Shown: piece after piece, positions 32,358 to 42,199 of the stretch | How positions within the stretch are numbered: the first letter of the stretch is position 1 | How the letters are laid out: every line of letters starts with the position of its first letter | Source: ZC4RG29 sp964521255 | GTDB lineage: Bacteria > Bacteroidota > Bacteroidia > Cytophagales > Cyclobacteriaceae | NCBI GenBank assembly: GCA_964521255.1 | Contig: CAZFRM010000001.1 | Span: 434,001 to 498,000, forward strand | Direction: 5' to 3' | Length of the DNA stretch: 64,000 nt | Position numbers and translations under genes: made by a program | Notes under the pieces: model-generated | The model's database searches: none | What the model was told of the DNA's origin: nothing | Seen by the model: the letters and a program-made list of their open reading frames with translations, nothing else

Positions 32358-34268
32358 TTATGTCTTGTTCAAAAACACAATCTTCACATTATCGGCTTTG
32401 TTAATGCTGCGGTAGAAATCAGAAAATTCTTTGTATGAACTTGCCGGAAATCTTCCATTGTTGATCCTAAGCTTTCTGATGTAGACTATATTCCCCTGAT
32501 CCACTTTGAATGAAGTTTCATATTCTCCAAAACGTGAAGTTATTTTTACGGGCTCAGGGAGAAATTCAGGATAAATATTTTCAGGAATATGATAACGAAT
32601 GGTATCATAGTTAACAGTTCCCCATTTAAAAACGAGGTCTGTCTTTCGTTCATCATTTTTCTCCGGAATAAAGGAAGAGCGGTTCATCAGATTCGGTGTG
32701 AGAAACAATCGCTTGCCATTTACAGAAGCATAGCGGTTGAGATTCAGCTCCAGGTTTACTTCTGCTGATGGAATTTTTGCTTTGTTGTTTACAAAATTGA
32801 AGCTCACCAGATCAAAGCTGGGTATTTCTGTATTTTTCAGAATCCATTTTTTCTGATTGTCATACTGGTCGCTCAGAACAAAGTTCAAATTACCGTGTTC
32901 ATATTCCAATCCTGCGTAAAGGGTTTTTACTTTTGCTTTTGCATTGCCGGTATTATCCAGATAAACATCGGCCGAACGGCTTGCTGTATTTCCTTCTGCA
33001 GGATAGCGAACTGTATTTATAAGTTCGGCTCCATCATCAGTTATTGCCAGCGCTTTCCGGTCGCCTGTAAATGTACCCAGGTAACCAAACGGATTGGTCT
33101 GGCTGGTGCATTCAAGCCAAAGTGTATCTTTCTCATTAGGCACAGCTACAATAATGTGATTCGACTGGTGACTTGGAAAGTCAACATCAACATCCGGCGC
33201 ATCTTCACCGGCCATAACAGAGCAATAGTGACTTTTTATACCTGCCGTTTTCAGCATAGCCACCATGTAATTGGAGAGCGCTTTGCAATCCCCATAGCCC
33301 GTCCGGTCTACCACTGAGGCATCGAAGGGTTGCAATCCGCCAATACCAAGTGAAATACTCACGTACCTGGTTTTGCTCTGCAGGTATTCATAAAGAACTT
33401 TAGCTTTTTCTTCAACAGTGGTAAGTCCGTTGGTCAGTTCTTTTACTTTTAGTTTTGTGTTCTCCGGAAGGTTATCCCGATTTTTCAGTAATAAGGCTTC
33501 CCATTTTCCGTAACCTTCCCAGGTACTCATGTCGCCCGTATAACCATTGTATTCGAACCTGCCAGGGGCAGCAGAAATATTCGGTACCACCTGGTTAATA
33601 TCAGGGTTCATTTTTTCGAATTTGGATGGAAAAATATTTTCAAAGGACCACAAGAGCATTTCTTTAGTACCCCTTTTGCTCACGCCTGGTTCCTGGATTT
33701 TAAAGAGCTTGTACCGTGGCTTAAGATCTACCGGATAAATAATAAAATACTCAGACTTTTGGATGGATATCTCATCATCGCGATACATATAAAAACCGGG
33801 GATGCCGTAAAGTTTCTTTTCTTCTCTTTCAATTTCAAACTCCACCGTATAAGGATAATTTCCATAGGAAAGATTTGCACTTTTAATGCGATAATCACTG
33901 AACAGTGAAGCGCCGTCATATCCGCTTTCGTCACGGATTTCATTTTGCTTCAGGTTTTTTACAACATTACCCGCAGCATCATAAAGCGTTCCTTTCAAAA
34001 ATTTTACGGAGCTGAACTTGTCATAACCGATGCTCATTTCAGCGTACTCCTTCGCCTTTGAATTCAAAATAGTAATCACAATGCGGTGATAGCTTCTTGC
34101 ACTGCTAATCGAATTGATTTCAAATTCATGTTTCTTTTCACGAATAACAGCATACATTCCAGCCTTCATCTTTTCCGGAATAGCACTCACCGGATATTTG
34201 GGTTCTTCCTTTGCAAGGACTGAAAAATATACAAGACAGAAACCTGTTACCTTCCACAACTTTTTCAT
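32358..34268 (-). CDS. DUF3857 and transglutaminase-like domain protein
   Basis: A 636-residue exported protein (signal peptide 1-18, VLAKEEPKYPVSAIP). DUF3857 covers about 50-200 and the transglutaminase core about 260-400. The cysteine is in GYGDCKALSNYMVAMLKTAGI, the histidine in SHQSNHIIVAVP and the aspartate-like region in DTLWLECTSQ. This gives a cysteine protease/transglutaminase triad layout, and the rest is beta-rich. These proteins are common in Bacteroidota and probably periplasmic; their substrate is unknown. It lies 6 bp downstream of a paralogue (34275-36296) on the same strand. Confidence 0.88.
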   Translation of the reverse strand: MKKLWKVTGFCLVYFSVLAKEEPKYPVSAIPEKMKAGMYAVIREKKHEFEINSISSARSYHRIVITILNSKAKEYAEMSIGYDKFSSVKFLKGTLYDAAGNVVKNLKQNEIRDESGYDGASLFSDYRIKSANLSYGNYPYTVEFEIEREEKKLYGIPGFYMYRDDEISIQKSEYFIIYPVDLKPRYKLFKIQEPGVSKRGTKEMLLWSFENIFPSKFEKMNPDINQVVPNISAAPGRFEYNGYTGDMSTWEGYGKWEALLLKNRDNLPENTKLKVKELTNGLTTVEEKAKVLYEYLQSKTRYVSISLGIGGLQPFDASVVDRTGYGDCKALSNYMVAMLKTAGIKSHYCSVMAGEDAPDVDVDFPSHQSNHIIVAVPNEKDTLWLECTSQTNPFGYLGTFTGDRKALAITDDGAELINTVRYPAEGNTASRSADVYLDNTGNAKAKVKTLYAGLEYEHGNLNFVLSDQYDNQKKWILKNTEIPSFDLVSFNFVNNKAKIPSAEVNLELNLNRYASVNGKRLFLTPNLMNRSSFIPEKNDERKTDLVFKWGTVNYDTIRYHIPENIYPEFLPEPVKITSRFGEYETSFKVDQGNIVYIRKLRINNGRFPASSYKEFSDFYRSINKADNVKIVFLNKT

Positions 34269-34274
34269 GGATTT

Positions 34275-36296
34275 CTATTTTTTTCTCAACACAACTTGTT
34301 CAGCCTGCTTGGCAACCACTTGACTGTAGAATTCCCTTAAGTTAGGATATTCCAACTGAGAGTAAATGGGACGATTAATATTAAGAATGAAGGTTATGTT
34401 TATGGTTGACCCAACGACAGAAATGCTGTACATGAATCTGGCTCCGTTTTCCGGTAATAGTAATACCTTTTGACCTGGCAACTCTTCGACTTTATATTCT
34501 TCTGGAATGGCAATATTTCCCGTATATATTATTTCGAAAGGCGATCCATAATCAACCGGGTATTCTCTTTTCTCGAGCTTATAGGGATTCTCTTCTTCGT
34601 GCAGCAACAGCACAGGCTTCAGGTACATCACGTCTCCTGAAACCACAACGGCATCATCAAATTCCAGCTCATATTCCTGAACAAAGGGCTCCTGAATTTC
34701 TTTTACATTGGCAAAGTTTTTCTGCGTAACACTCCAGGTCTTATTCTCGAGAAGTTCTTTCACAAAACCATCTTCTCCCTTTGACAGATATTTTTTCCGG
34801 TAGTCGTAAGCGTGATACCCGTTGTTATTGATCTTCACTTTGCCTTTGACCAGACCTTCCTCATCCACTGCCAGTTTCACATCCGCTATAGTTTTTGATT
34901 TAATGCCATATTCAAGGTTGACCCACTCTTCTCCCTGACCGGTTATGACTAGTCCCCGGCCGTTCAGGCACCTTTCTGGTAACACACCGAACTGCAAAAG
35001 ACTTTCAGTCGCATCCAATAAAACTGATTTACCCTCTAACCGGACAAGGCATACTACATAATTAAACTGGCTGGCCATTGGAAATGATTGTCTTATGAAC
35101 CCGTTATCCCGTGTACTTATCAGTACGGGGTAGGCTTCAATGTTGGCCTTTGTAATCAACGAAGTAAGCAGAAGATTAATATCAGCCGCTGATCCCTTCT
35201 TACTATCAAAAACTTTTTTCAGTGACCCGTCAACGAACAAGCGATTCAATCCATTCCATGACATGTTCTTCTTTACATAATCATATAAAGCCTGAGTTTT
35301 TTGTTCCGGGGTTGATGCTCCAGCCGTAATTTCTCCAGCTATTTTTTTCAAGAATCCGTTACCTTTTATCTCACCGCCGAAATCTTCAATCTCAGTAAAT
35401 TTTTTATTGATGTCTGCCCAGGTGCCCATTACCTTTTTTATAGGCTGGTTCGGATATTTTACATACGCTAGTTCGAAATTGATTTTCGAAATATAATCCT
35501 TGTAAGTGGTCATGTTTGGTTCTGCGATGAAAGCCGGAACATTCTCTGCTACCCATCGAAAGGAGTCTTCCATGTAATCTAATTTATCGGTTACGCGCTC
35601 TGTTAAAGCAGAACCGCGCGATTCCTGCACCCGGTAAGAAATATTCATTGAGGTGGAATTGGTCTTATGTTCGTTAGCTGCTAATACCACATACCCTTGC
35701 ATGTATTTTTCGTAAGTAAAATATTCGGGTATTCTGGCGCGGTACTCACTGTACCTCACAGGAATGGTAGTCTGGAAAGACCAATCCTGAAAATTAAAAA
35801 GGAAATTACTCATGGTTTCATACGTAACTTCCACGATCGAACCTTCCTTAACATTCGGTAAAGTAAACTTGGCGACGTCATAGTTCTTGCTATAGTTCTC
35901 GAGAAAAACAGCATCACTTTTCATCTTTGTCTCTTCAATCTTTCCATTGACAAGGTTGAAAGTAATTCCTTTGATAGCCTGGATTTTTTCTTTCTCTGCA
36001 CCATCCTTGTACAGTGGAACTTCAAAGGTTCCATACCTGGTTCCTTCCTTTTTCAGGATCTTGATTCGGGTAGTCCGCTCAAATTTCACATAAAAACCTT
36101 TTTCATCGTTATACAAAAAATTAGACTGACCATAATCTGCAAGGACAACAGCAATGGCAGATGAATCTTTATCATAGGAAGTCATCTTCAAATGTTCCAT
36201 TGGAACATCTCCGAATTTGATGGGAGATTTCTGAGCAAGCACAAGACCGGTAGAACATAATAATATCAGAGCTAACAGTTTAGTTCTTTTTGTCAT
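34275..36296 (-). CDS. DUF3857 and transglutaminase-like domain protein, upstream paralogue
   Basis: About 673 residues from the ATG at 36296 (MTKRTKLLALILLCSTGLVLAQ signal peptide); an earlier ATG at 36347 is unlikely. DUF3857 is at about 50-220 and the transglutaminase-like core at about 300-420. The usual Gly-x-Cys is altered: the equivalent stretch reads SKKGSAADINLLLTSLI, with alanine where the downstream paralogue has the cysteine. The histidine region is also not obvious. This paralogue may therefore lack protease/transferase activity. It is the upstream member of a two-gene unit with the active-looking paralogue. Confidence 0.85.
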   Translation of the reverse strand: MTKRTKLLALILLCSTGLVLAQKSPIKFGDVPMEHLKMTSYDKDSSAIAVVLADYGQSNFLYNDEKGFYVKFERTTRIKILKKEGTRYGTFEVPLYKDGAEKEKIQAIKGITFNLVNGKIEETKMKSDAVFLENYSKNYDVAKFTLPNVKEGSIVEVTYETMSNFLFNFQDWSFQTTIPVRYSEYRARIPEYFTYEKYMQGYVVLAANEHKTNSTSMNISYRVQESRGSALTERVTDKLDYMEDSFRWVAENVPAFIAEPNMTTYKDYISKINFELAYVKYPNQPIKKVMGTWADINKKFTEIEDFGGEIKGNGFLKKIAGEITAGASTPEQKTQALYDYVKKNMSWNGLNRLFVDGSLKKVFDSKKGSAADINLLLTSLITKANIEAYPVLISTRDNGFIRQSFPMASQFNYVVCLVRLEGKSVLLDATESLLQFGVLPERCLNGRGLVITGQGEEWVNLEYGIKSKTIADVKLAVDEEGLVKGKVKINNNGYHAYDYRKKYLSKGEDGFVKELLENKTWSVTQKNFANVKEIQEPFVQEYELEFDDAVVVSGDVMYLKPVLLLHEEENPYKLEKREYPVDYGSPFEIIYTGNIAIPEEYKVEELPGQKVLLLPENGARFMYSISVVGSTINITFILNINRPIYSQLEYPNLREFYSQVVAKQAEQVVLRKK

Positions 36297-36405
36297 AGGT
36301 TTAAGGTTAAAAATTTCGAAGTATAGGAAGAAATCGGAGGGTTTCAAATCCCTGATTCTTGGGATGTGTAAGTTTTACTTTATTTTAGGCTATTATTTTA
36401 ATTTC

Positions 36406-37788
36406 TTGGCAAAAACAAAAACTCTTTATTTCTGTCAGAACTGTGGTTATGAATCAACCAAGTGGCTAGGCAGGTGTCCTTCCTGTAGTTCATGGAATAC
36501 TTTTGTTGAAGAAGTAGTTCAAAAAGGAGATGTAGGAAAAAATGAATGGCGTTCATCTTTTACTGGTCAGCGCGTAGCTCAACCTAAGCGGATTGTCGAC
36601 ATCGAAGCAGGGGCTGAAATACGTGTTAGAACACATGACCTTGAGCTTAATCGGGTGTTAGGAGGCGGCATGGTACCTGGTTCGTTAGTTTTGATTGGAG
36701 GTGAGCCAGGCATTGGTAAATCAACGCTAATGTTACAGCTCGGTTTAGCACTAAAAAATTTAAAAGTGCTTTACGTTTCCGGCGAAGAGAGCGAACAACA
36801 AATTAAAATGCGTGCTGAAAGACTCCAGCCGGAAGCAGCGCATAACGATCAATGTTTTATTCTTCCGGAAACCAACACAAAAAATATTTTTCTCAACATA
36901 GAAACGCTTCAGCCTGATCTCGTCATTGTTGATTCCATCCAAACACTTTACTCAGATCAAATGGATTCTGCGGCTGGCAGCATCGGCCAGGTAAGGCAAT
37001 GCGCCGGTGAGTTGATGCGTTTTGCCAAAGAAACCAACACGCCTGTTTTTCTTGTGGGTCATATAACAAAGGACGGCCTACTTGCCGGACCCAAAGTTTT
37101 GGAACATATGGTGGACACCGTTTTGCAATTTGAAGGTGACCGTCATCTTGCTTACAGAATATTACGAACCACCAAGAATCGTTTTGGCTCGACATCAGAA
37201 ATTGGTATTTATGAAATGCTGGGTACAGGCCTACGAGAGGTTTCCAATCCGTCAGAGATACTCATCTCGCAAAAAGATGGAACACTAAGCGGCATCACCA
37301 TTGGAGCAACTATTGAAGGCAACCGGCCGTTGCTAATTGAAATTCAATCGCTGGTAAGTCCAACATCCTTTGGAACGCCACAGCGAACACCAACAGGCTT
37401 TGATCCGAAAAGGTTAAACATGTTGCTGGCTGTTCTGGAAAAACGATGTGGTTTTCGAATGGGTACACAAGATGTTTTTCTCAATATGGCGGGTGGTATA
37501 AAAGTGGAAGATCCGGCTATCGATTTAGCCATTTGCATTTCGACAATTTCTTCGTTTGAAGAAATTCCTGTTTCAGATAAAATCTGTTTTGCGGCCGAAG
37601 TAGGATTGGGCGGAGAGCTTCGCGCTGTTAACCGAATTGATCAGCGCATATCTGAAGCTGAAAAACTTGGCTTCTCACAAATTTACATTTCAAAGTATAA
37701 TCAAAAATCCGTTGATCTTAAGAAGAGTAAAATACAGGTAAAATCATTTGGAAAGCTTACGGAAGTGTTCCAGGAATTGTTCGGATAA
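36406..37788 (+). CDS. radA: DNA repair protein RadA
   Basis: About 460 residues from a TTG at 36406, which gives the family start AKTKTLYFCQNCGYES. The in-frame ATG at 36364 adds fourteen atypical hydrophobic residues. Zinc finger C10-C13-C24-C27, Walker A GGEPGIGKST, the RadA motif KNRFGSTSE and a C-terminal Lon-protease-like domain (inactive type) with PAIDLAICISTISSFEEIPV are all present. RadA drives branch migration in recombination repair. It is divergent from the DUF3857 pair. Confidence 0.95.
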   Translation: MAKTKTLYFCQNCGYESTKWLGRCPSCSSWNTFVEEVVQKGDVGKNEWRSSFTGQRVAQPKRIVDIEAGAEIRVRTHDLELNRVLGGGMVPGSLVLIGGEPGIGKSTLMLQLGLALKNLKVLYVSGEESEQQIKMRAERLQPEAAHNDQCFILPETNTKNIFLNIETLQPDLVIVDSIQTLYSDQMDSAAGSIGQVRQCAGELMRFAKETNTPVFLVGHITKDGLLAGPKVLEHMVDTVLQFEGDRHLAYRILRTTKNRFGSTSEIGIYEMLGTGLREVSNPSEILISQKDGTLSGITIGATIEGNRPLLIEIQSLVSPTSFGTPQRTPTGFDPKRLNMLLAVLEKRCGFRMGTQDVFLNMAGGIKVEDPAIDLAICISTISSFEEIPVSDKICFAAEVGLGGELRAVNRIDQRISEAEKLGFSQIYISKYNQKSVDLKKSKIQVKSFGKLTEVFQELFG

Positions 37789-37814
37789 TTTTACATTTGA
37801 ACAAACAGAATAAA

Positions 37815-37925
37815 ATGGAAACCTTCTTTACGGAATCGCTCGGAATTTCTGAAACAATATTCAGCTATGTTTTACTTCCTTCGTTAATTTTTCTTGCACG
37901 CATTTGCGATGTGTCGATTAATTAG
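37815..37925 (+). pseudogene. UPF0316 (DUF2179/DUF5698) gene, 5' fragment
   Basis: 36 codons from the ATG at 37815 end at a TAG. The peptide (METFFTESLGISETIF, then VLLPSLIFLARICDVSI) matches the start of UPF0316 membrane proteins, whose helix continues after the DVS motif. Here the frame stops immediately after that motif and unrelated repeat-like DNA follows. The rest of the gene (about 150 codons) is absent before 38162. It lies 26 bp after radA. Confidence 0.6.
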
Positions 37926-38161
37926 AGTCTGCTGAAAAAGTCCATCCCACTCTTTTCCCGCAGAATTCGCCTGCCTTTGCCGAAACGGCTTCGTGCAGGC
38001 AGGCTGATCGAATGCACGCAGATTTACGCTGAAGATTTTATCAATGTATGTTCAAGCGCAAGATTTTTGGGAGGCTTACCCTTCCCTTGCACTTTCATTT
38101 ATACAAATTTCTTGAGAACCTGCTTTCAAATGATAGAACTAAAATTTTTAAAGACATTATC
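37926..38161. other. Repeat-rich intergenic debris after the broken UPF0316 gene
   Basis: The first bases (AGTCTGCTGAAAAAGTCC) look like an insertion-sequence end. A nested inverted repeat follows (37969-38004), then TGCACGCAGATTTACGCTG, which resembles a widely scattered Bacteroidota repeat. These likenesses are from memory. No convincing gene is seen. Confidence 0.4.
37969..38004. repeat. Nested inverted repeat (REP-like)
   Basis: The outer arms GCCTGCCT (37969-37976) and AGGCAGGC (37997-38004) flank an inner GCCG-AAA-CGGC hairpin (37979-37989). Confidence 0.6.
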
Positions 38162-39685
38162 CTAATTACTATTAATCATTTTAAGAATATCATCTACGTA
38201 CTCGCGGGAGTTTGAAAGTCTTGGAACTTTGTTTTGGCCGCCAAGTTTTCCGCGTCTTTTCATCCAGTTATAAAATGTTCCGGATTGTACTGCATGAACG
38301 GTAGGAACAATCAGCGCAAGATCATTAGCGCGCTTCGCATCATAATCAGAATTAATATCGCGAAGGGATTGATCAAGTATTGAAGTAAATTCATTCAGAT
38401 TATTGGGTTCAATCTTGAATTCAATAATCCATTCATGGCTGCCTTTCTTCCCTTCGTTAAGATATATGGGAGCAGCTGTAAAGTTATCAATTTCAGATCC
38501 GGTCAATTGACATGCGCGTGTTATTGCTGCTTCTGCATTTTCTATGATTACCTCTTCACCAAAAGCATTCATGAAATGTTTTGTGCGACCCGAAATTTTT
38601 ATTCGATACGGAGCAAGAGAAGTAAATTTAATAGTATCACCAATGCTATAGCGCCACAAGCCAGCATTTGTTGAGATCAACATTGCATAATTTTTACCCA
38701 ACTCTACTCCACTAAGATTTACAGTTTTAGGGAATTCATCTTCAATCTCATCAAATGGAATGAATTCATAATAAATTCCGTAGTCAAGCATCAGCAACAT
38801 TTCTTCGCTACCGGATTGATCCTGTATTCCAAAAAAACCTTCGCTTGCATTATAAATCTCCCAATACCGCATGCTTTCATTTGGAATCAGGGACTTAAAT
38901 AAATTTTTATACGGCTTGAAAGAAACAGCGCCATGAAAAAACACTTCCAGTTGAGGCCACACTTCCATAATATTATTCCTTCCTTGTATTTCAACAATCC
39001 GTTGTACCAACAAGATCGTCCACGTTGGGACTCCGGCAATGTTAGTAACATTAACATTGGCAGTCTCGCGAGCCATCTTCTCAATCTTTTCTTCCCAATT
39101 GCCCATCAACGCTGTTTCCAAACTGGGTGTGCGAATGATCTGTGCCCAATGTGGCAGATTCTGCATGATGACAGCTGATACATCACCATAAAAGGATGAA
39201 GAGGTAGAATCATATTCATTGATTTGATGACTACCCCCTACTGCCAGTCCTTTGCCATCGAATAAATGTGTATCTGGAAAATTATTTACATAAATAGACA
39301 GGAGATCTTTCCCTCCTTTAAAGTGGCAATCATCCAATGCTTCCTGAGAGACTGGGATAAATTTACTTCTTGCATTTGTTGTCCCGGACGATTTCGAAAA
39401 CCACTTTATTTCTGTAGGCCATAAAATATTCTGCTCACCCCGCATAAGCCGGTCAATGTAGGGAAACATCTTTTCATAGGAATGAATGGGAACTTGTTTA
39501 CAATATTGCTGGTACGATTGAATTGAATCAAAACCATACTTCTTCCCAAACTCTGTTTGAGCTCCCATCTGAATCAATTTTTTAAACAATTCGTCCTGAA
39601 CCTCATTTGGATATTTCATGAAAAGCTCAATCTGATGAATGCGCTTCTTCATTACCCAGGTCAGGATGGAGTTTATGAGTCCCAT
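38162..39685 (-). CDS. GH3 family acyl-adenylating protein
   Basis: A 507-residue member of the GH3 (auxin-responsive promoter) family, ANL-type adenylating enzymes best known from plants, where they join amino acids to jasmonate or auxin. Visible motifs are the P-loop-like SKSSGTTNARSKFIPVS (ATP phosphate binding), IYNASEGFFGIQD (second ATP motif), LWRYSIGDTIKFTS (YxxGD hinge region) and RTKHFMNAFGEEVI. Bacterial members are of unknown substrate. It is the last gene of a probable operon after lptB and recJ (72-bp gap), so an envelope-lipid or signalling role is possible. Confidence 0.88.
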   Translation of the reverse strand: MGLINSILTWVMKKRIHQIELFMKYPNEVQDELFKKLIQMGAQTEFGKKYGFDSIQSYQQYCKQVPIHSYEKMFPYIDRLMRGEQNILWPTEIKWFSKSSGTTNARSKFIPVSQEALDDCHFKGGKDLLSIYVNNFPDTHLFDGKGLAVGGSHQINEYDSTSSSFYGDVSAVIMQNLPHWAQIIRTPSLETALMGNWEEKIEKMARETANVNVTNIAGVPTWTILLVQRIVEIQGRNNIMEVWPQLEVFFHGAVSFKPYKNLFKSLIPNESMRYWEIYNASEGFFGIQDQSGSEEMLLMLDYGIYYEFIPFDEIEDEFPKTVNLSGVELGKNYAMLISTNAGLWRYSIGDTIKFTSLAPYRIKISGRTKHFMNAFGEEVIIENAEAAITRACQLTGSEIDNFTAAPIYLNEGKKGSHEWIIEFKIEPNNLNEFTSILDQSLRDINSDYDAKRANDLALIVPTVHAVQSGTFYNWMKRRGKLGGQNKVPRLSNSREYVDDILKMINSN

Positions 39686-39757
39686 GTTAAGGATAAAAAT
39701 AATGGACTTTATACTCTTGAAAAAATTGAATTGCGTGTTATTAAATAAGAATTCAGG

Positions 39758-40495
39758 TCAACTCACTTTTGCCCGACGCAATTCGAAGTTTTGACCAAGA
39801 TAGACTTTCCTTACCTGCGGATCATTGGCAAGTTCTTCTGCGGTTCCTGACTTAAACAATTTACCATCCACCATCAGGTAAGCGCGATCCGTAATTGAAA
39901 GTGTCTCATCCACATTATGATCTGTAATGAGTATACCTATATTTCTCTTTTTCAATCGTGATACAATGGATTGAATCTCCTCCACGGCTATCGGATCCAC
40001 GCCAGCGAATGGTTCATCCAGCAAAACAAAATGAGGGTCAACAGCCAGCGCACGGGCTATTTCCGTTCTTCTTCTTTCACCACCAGACAAAGACATCCCG
40101 AAATTTTTTCTGACTTTGTGAAGACTAAACTCTTCAATCAGTTCTTCTACTTTATCCTTTCGTTGCTGTTTTGTATAGTCGCGTAACTCAAGAACAGAAA
40201 GTATATTTTCTTCCACTGTTAATTTTCTAAATACAGAAGCTTCCTGTGCCAGGTATCCAATACCACGCTTAGCCCTTTGATACATTGGTAAAGGAGTGAT
40301 CTCTTCATCATCCAGAAATATTTTACCCTCATTTGGCTTGATGAGGCCAACGATCATATAGAATGAAGTGGTTTTGCCTGCACCATTTGGTCCTAAAAGG
40401 CCAACGATTTCTCCCTGTTCAACTCTAACAGACACATCATTAACAACAGTGCGTGTCTTGTACTTCTTCACCAGATGTTCGGCTTTTAGAACCAT
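39758..40495 (-). CDS. lptB: LPS export ABC transporter ATP-binding protein LptB
   Basis: A 245-residue ABC ATPase that powers LPS extraction from the inner membrane. Walker A is GPNGAGKTTS, the Q-loop region is YLAQEASVFRKLTVEEN (the YLPQ/YLAQ-EASVFRKLT signature is specific to LptB), the signature is LSGGERRR, Walker B is FVLLDEPFAGVDP and the switch is TDHNVDETL. It starts 2 bp after the recJ stop, so translation is probably coupled. No lptA, C, F or G gene is in the window. Confidence 0.95.
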   Translation of the reverse strand: MVLKAEHLVKKYKTRTVVNDVSVRVEQGEIVGLLGPNGAGKTTSFYMIVGLIKPNEGKIFLDDEEITPLPMYQRAKRGIGYLAQEASVFRKLTVEENILSVLELRDYTKQQRKDKVEELIEEFSLHKVRKNFGMSLSGGERRRTEIARALAVDPHFVLLDEPFAGVDPIAVEEIQSIVSRLKKRNIGILITDHNVDETLSITDRAYLMVDGKLFKSGTAEELANDPQVRKVYLGQNFELRRAKVS

Positions 40496-40497
40496 AC

Positions 40498-42195
40498 TTA
40501 AAATTTTATATCACGAATTCTCAATTGAACGCTTGTGTTGCCATTATACGTGTTCTCTTCAATTGAGAACACCATAGAAAACACATCCCCTTGCGATAAC
40601 CGTTCATAATGTTCAACGGAATCAAATCCAACTACCTGAAATATGTTGTCATTGCCTTGCTGCGCAGCAAGAAAACGTACATGCTTATCCCGGAAACTGG
40701 ATAACGAATTAAAAACATAAACGTTCTTTGCTTCAAAGGCCGGCTTTTGATTCTCTGGTCCAAAGGGAGCCATTTGTTTAAGAATGCTTATAAACTTAGT
40801 GGTTATTGTATCAAACTGCAGAGACAAATCGATATCAATGACTGGTGTAAGCATATCTGGTGTAATAGTTGATGAAACCACTTCTTCGAATCTTCGCTGA
40901 AAGGCTTCAAGATTATTTACATCAAGAGTCAGGCCAGCTGCATATTTATGGCCTCCAAATTTTTCAAGAAGGTCACTGCACTCGCAAATCGCATTATAAA
41001 GATCGAATCCGCTTACACTTCGAGCCGAGCCGGTTATTTTATTATTTGATTCGGTTAGAATAATTGTTGGCCTGTAAAACTTTTCAACGCAGCGAGCCGC
41101 TACGATTCCTATCACACCTTTATGCCATGTATTTTTGAAAAGTACTGTTGACTTGGCGCTGCGCATTGATTCATTTCCTTCAATCATAGCAATAGCTTCC
41201 TCGGTTATATCGCTATCAACCTGCTTTCGGAACTCATTTTTCAGATTAAGTTTCTCAGCCATGCTATTAGCTTCCTCTTCACTTTGTGAGATAAGCAAAT
41301 CTACAGCAGAACTACCATGGGCTACCCGCCCCGCAGCGTTAATGCGAGGACCAAGCGTAAATACAATCCCGGAAATATCCAGTTCATTTTTCAATCCTGC
41401 AATTTCCTTTAACGCTTTAAGTCCAGGTAACGGGTTATCATTTAACTTCTGAAGGCCGAAATGGGCAAGTATGCGATTTTCACCTGTAATAGGAACAATG
41501 TCAGAGGCAATACTGACCGCCACAAGATCAAGGTAATTGTATATATCAGATTCATTGTAATACCTTCTTGCAAAAGCTTGTACAAGCTTAAATCCTAATC
41601 CGCATCCGCTCAATTCCTTATAAGGATAAGTACAATCTAATCTCTTCGGATCAAGAACAGCTACCGCCTTAGGGATTTCTTCTCCAGGCAAGTGGTGATC
41701 ACAGATAATAAAATCAATTCCTTTTTGTGTTGCCAGTTCCACCATATCAAGAGCCTTGATGCCGCAATCAAGAGCAATAATCAAAGTGAATTCATTTTTC
41801 TCGGCCCATTCAATCCCTTGCCTTGAAATACCGTAGCCTTCTGAATAACGATCGGGAATATAAATGTCACATAAGGAATAAATATTTCGCAGATAACTAA
41901 ACACTAACGATACGGCTGTTGTACCATCCACGTCATAGTCACCATATACAAGAATTTTTTCTTTTTGGTTGATAGCAGTCTTTAGCCGATTGACAGCCAC
42001 ATCCATATCCTTCATAAAAAATGGATCATGAAGATTATAAAGCGATGGCCTGAAAAAATCCCGCGCCTCATTATAACCTGTAATTCCCCTTTGCGCCAGA
42101 ATCGCTGCCAGGTAGGAGTTGATGTTAATCTCTTTGGATATTTTCTCAATCTGCTCGAAGGAAGGGATTTTCTTATACTGCCAACGTTTCCTCAT
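40498..42195 (-). CDS. recJ: Single-stranded-DNA-specific exonuclease RecJ
   Basis: A 565-residue DHH-family 5'-3' exonuclease acting on single-stranded DNA in recombination and mismatch repair. The metal motifs are VYGDYDVDGTTA, ALDCGIKA and the DHHLPGE (DHH) motif. The DHHA1 domain includes SGSARSVSGFDLYNAI-like sequence and GGHKYAAGLTL. The OB-like C-terminal part (about 455-565) contains VFNSLSSFRDKHVRFLA. It lies 4 bp after the glycine-rich secreted protein gene and 2 bp before lptB. Confidence 0.96.
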   Translation of the reverse strand: MRKRWQYKKIPSFEQIEKISKEININSYLAAILAQRGITGYNEARDFFRPSLYNLHDPFFMKDMDVAVNRLKTAINQKEKILVYGDYDVDGTTAVSLVFSYLRNIYSLCDIYIPDRYSEGYGISRQGIEWAEKNEFTLIIALDCGIKALDMVELATQKGIDFIICDHHLPGEEIPKAVAVLDPKRLDCTYPYKELSGCGLGFKLVQAFARRYYNESDIYNYLDLVAVSIASDIVPITGENRILAHFGLQKLNDNPLPGLKALKEIAGLKNELDISGIVFTLGPRINAAGRVAHGSSAVDLLISQSEEEANSMAEKLNLKNEFRKQVDSDITEEAIAMIEGNESMRSAKSTVLFKNTWHKGVIGIVAARCVEKFYRPTIILTESNNKITGSARSVSGFDLYNAICECSDLLEKFGGHKYAAGLTLDVNNLEAFQRRFEEVVSSTITPDMLTPVIDIDLSLQFDTITTKFISILKQMAPFGPENQKPAFEAKNVYVFNSLSSFRDKHVRFLAAQQGNDNIFQVVGFDSVEHYERLSQGDVFSMVFSIEENTYNGNTSVQLRIRDIKF

Positions 42196-42199
42196 ATAT

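Noticed and set aside
36364..36405. Longer RadA start at the ATG at 36364
   Set aside because: The extra residues are hydrophobic and unlike RadA; the TTG at 36406 restores the family start before the zinc finger.
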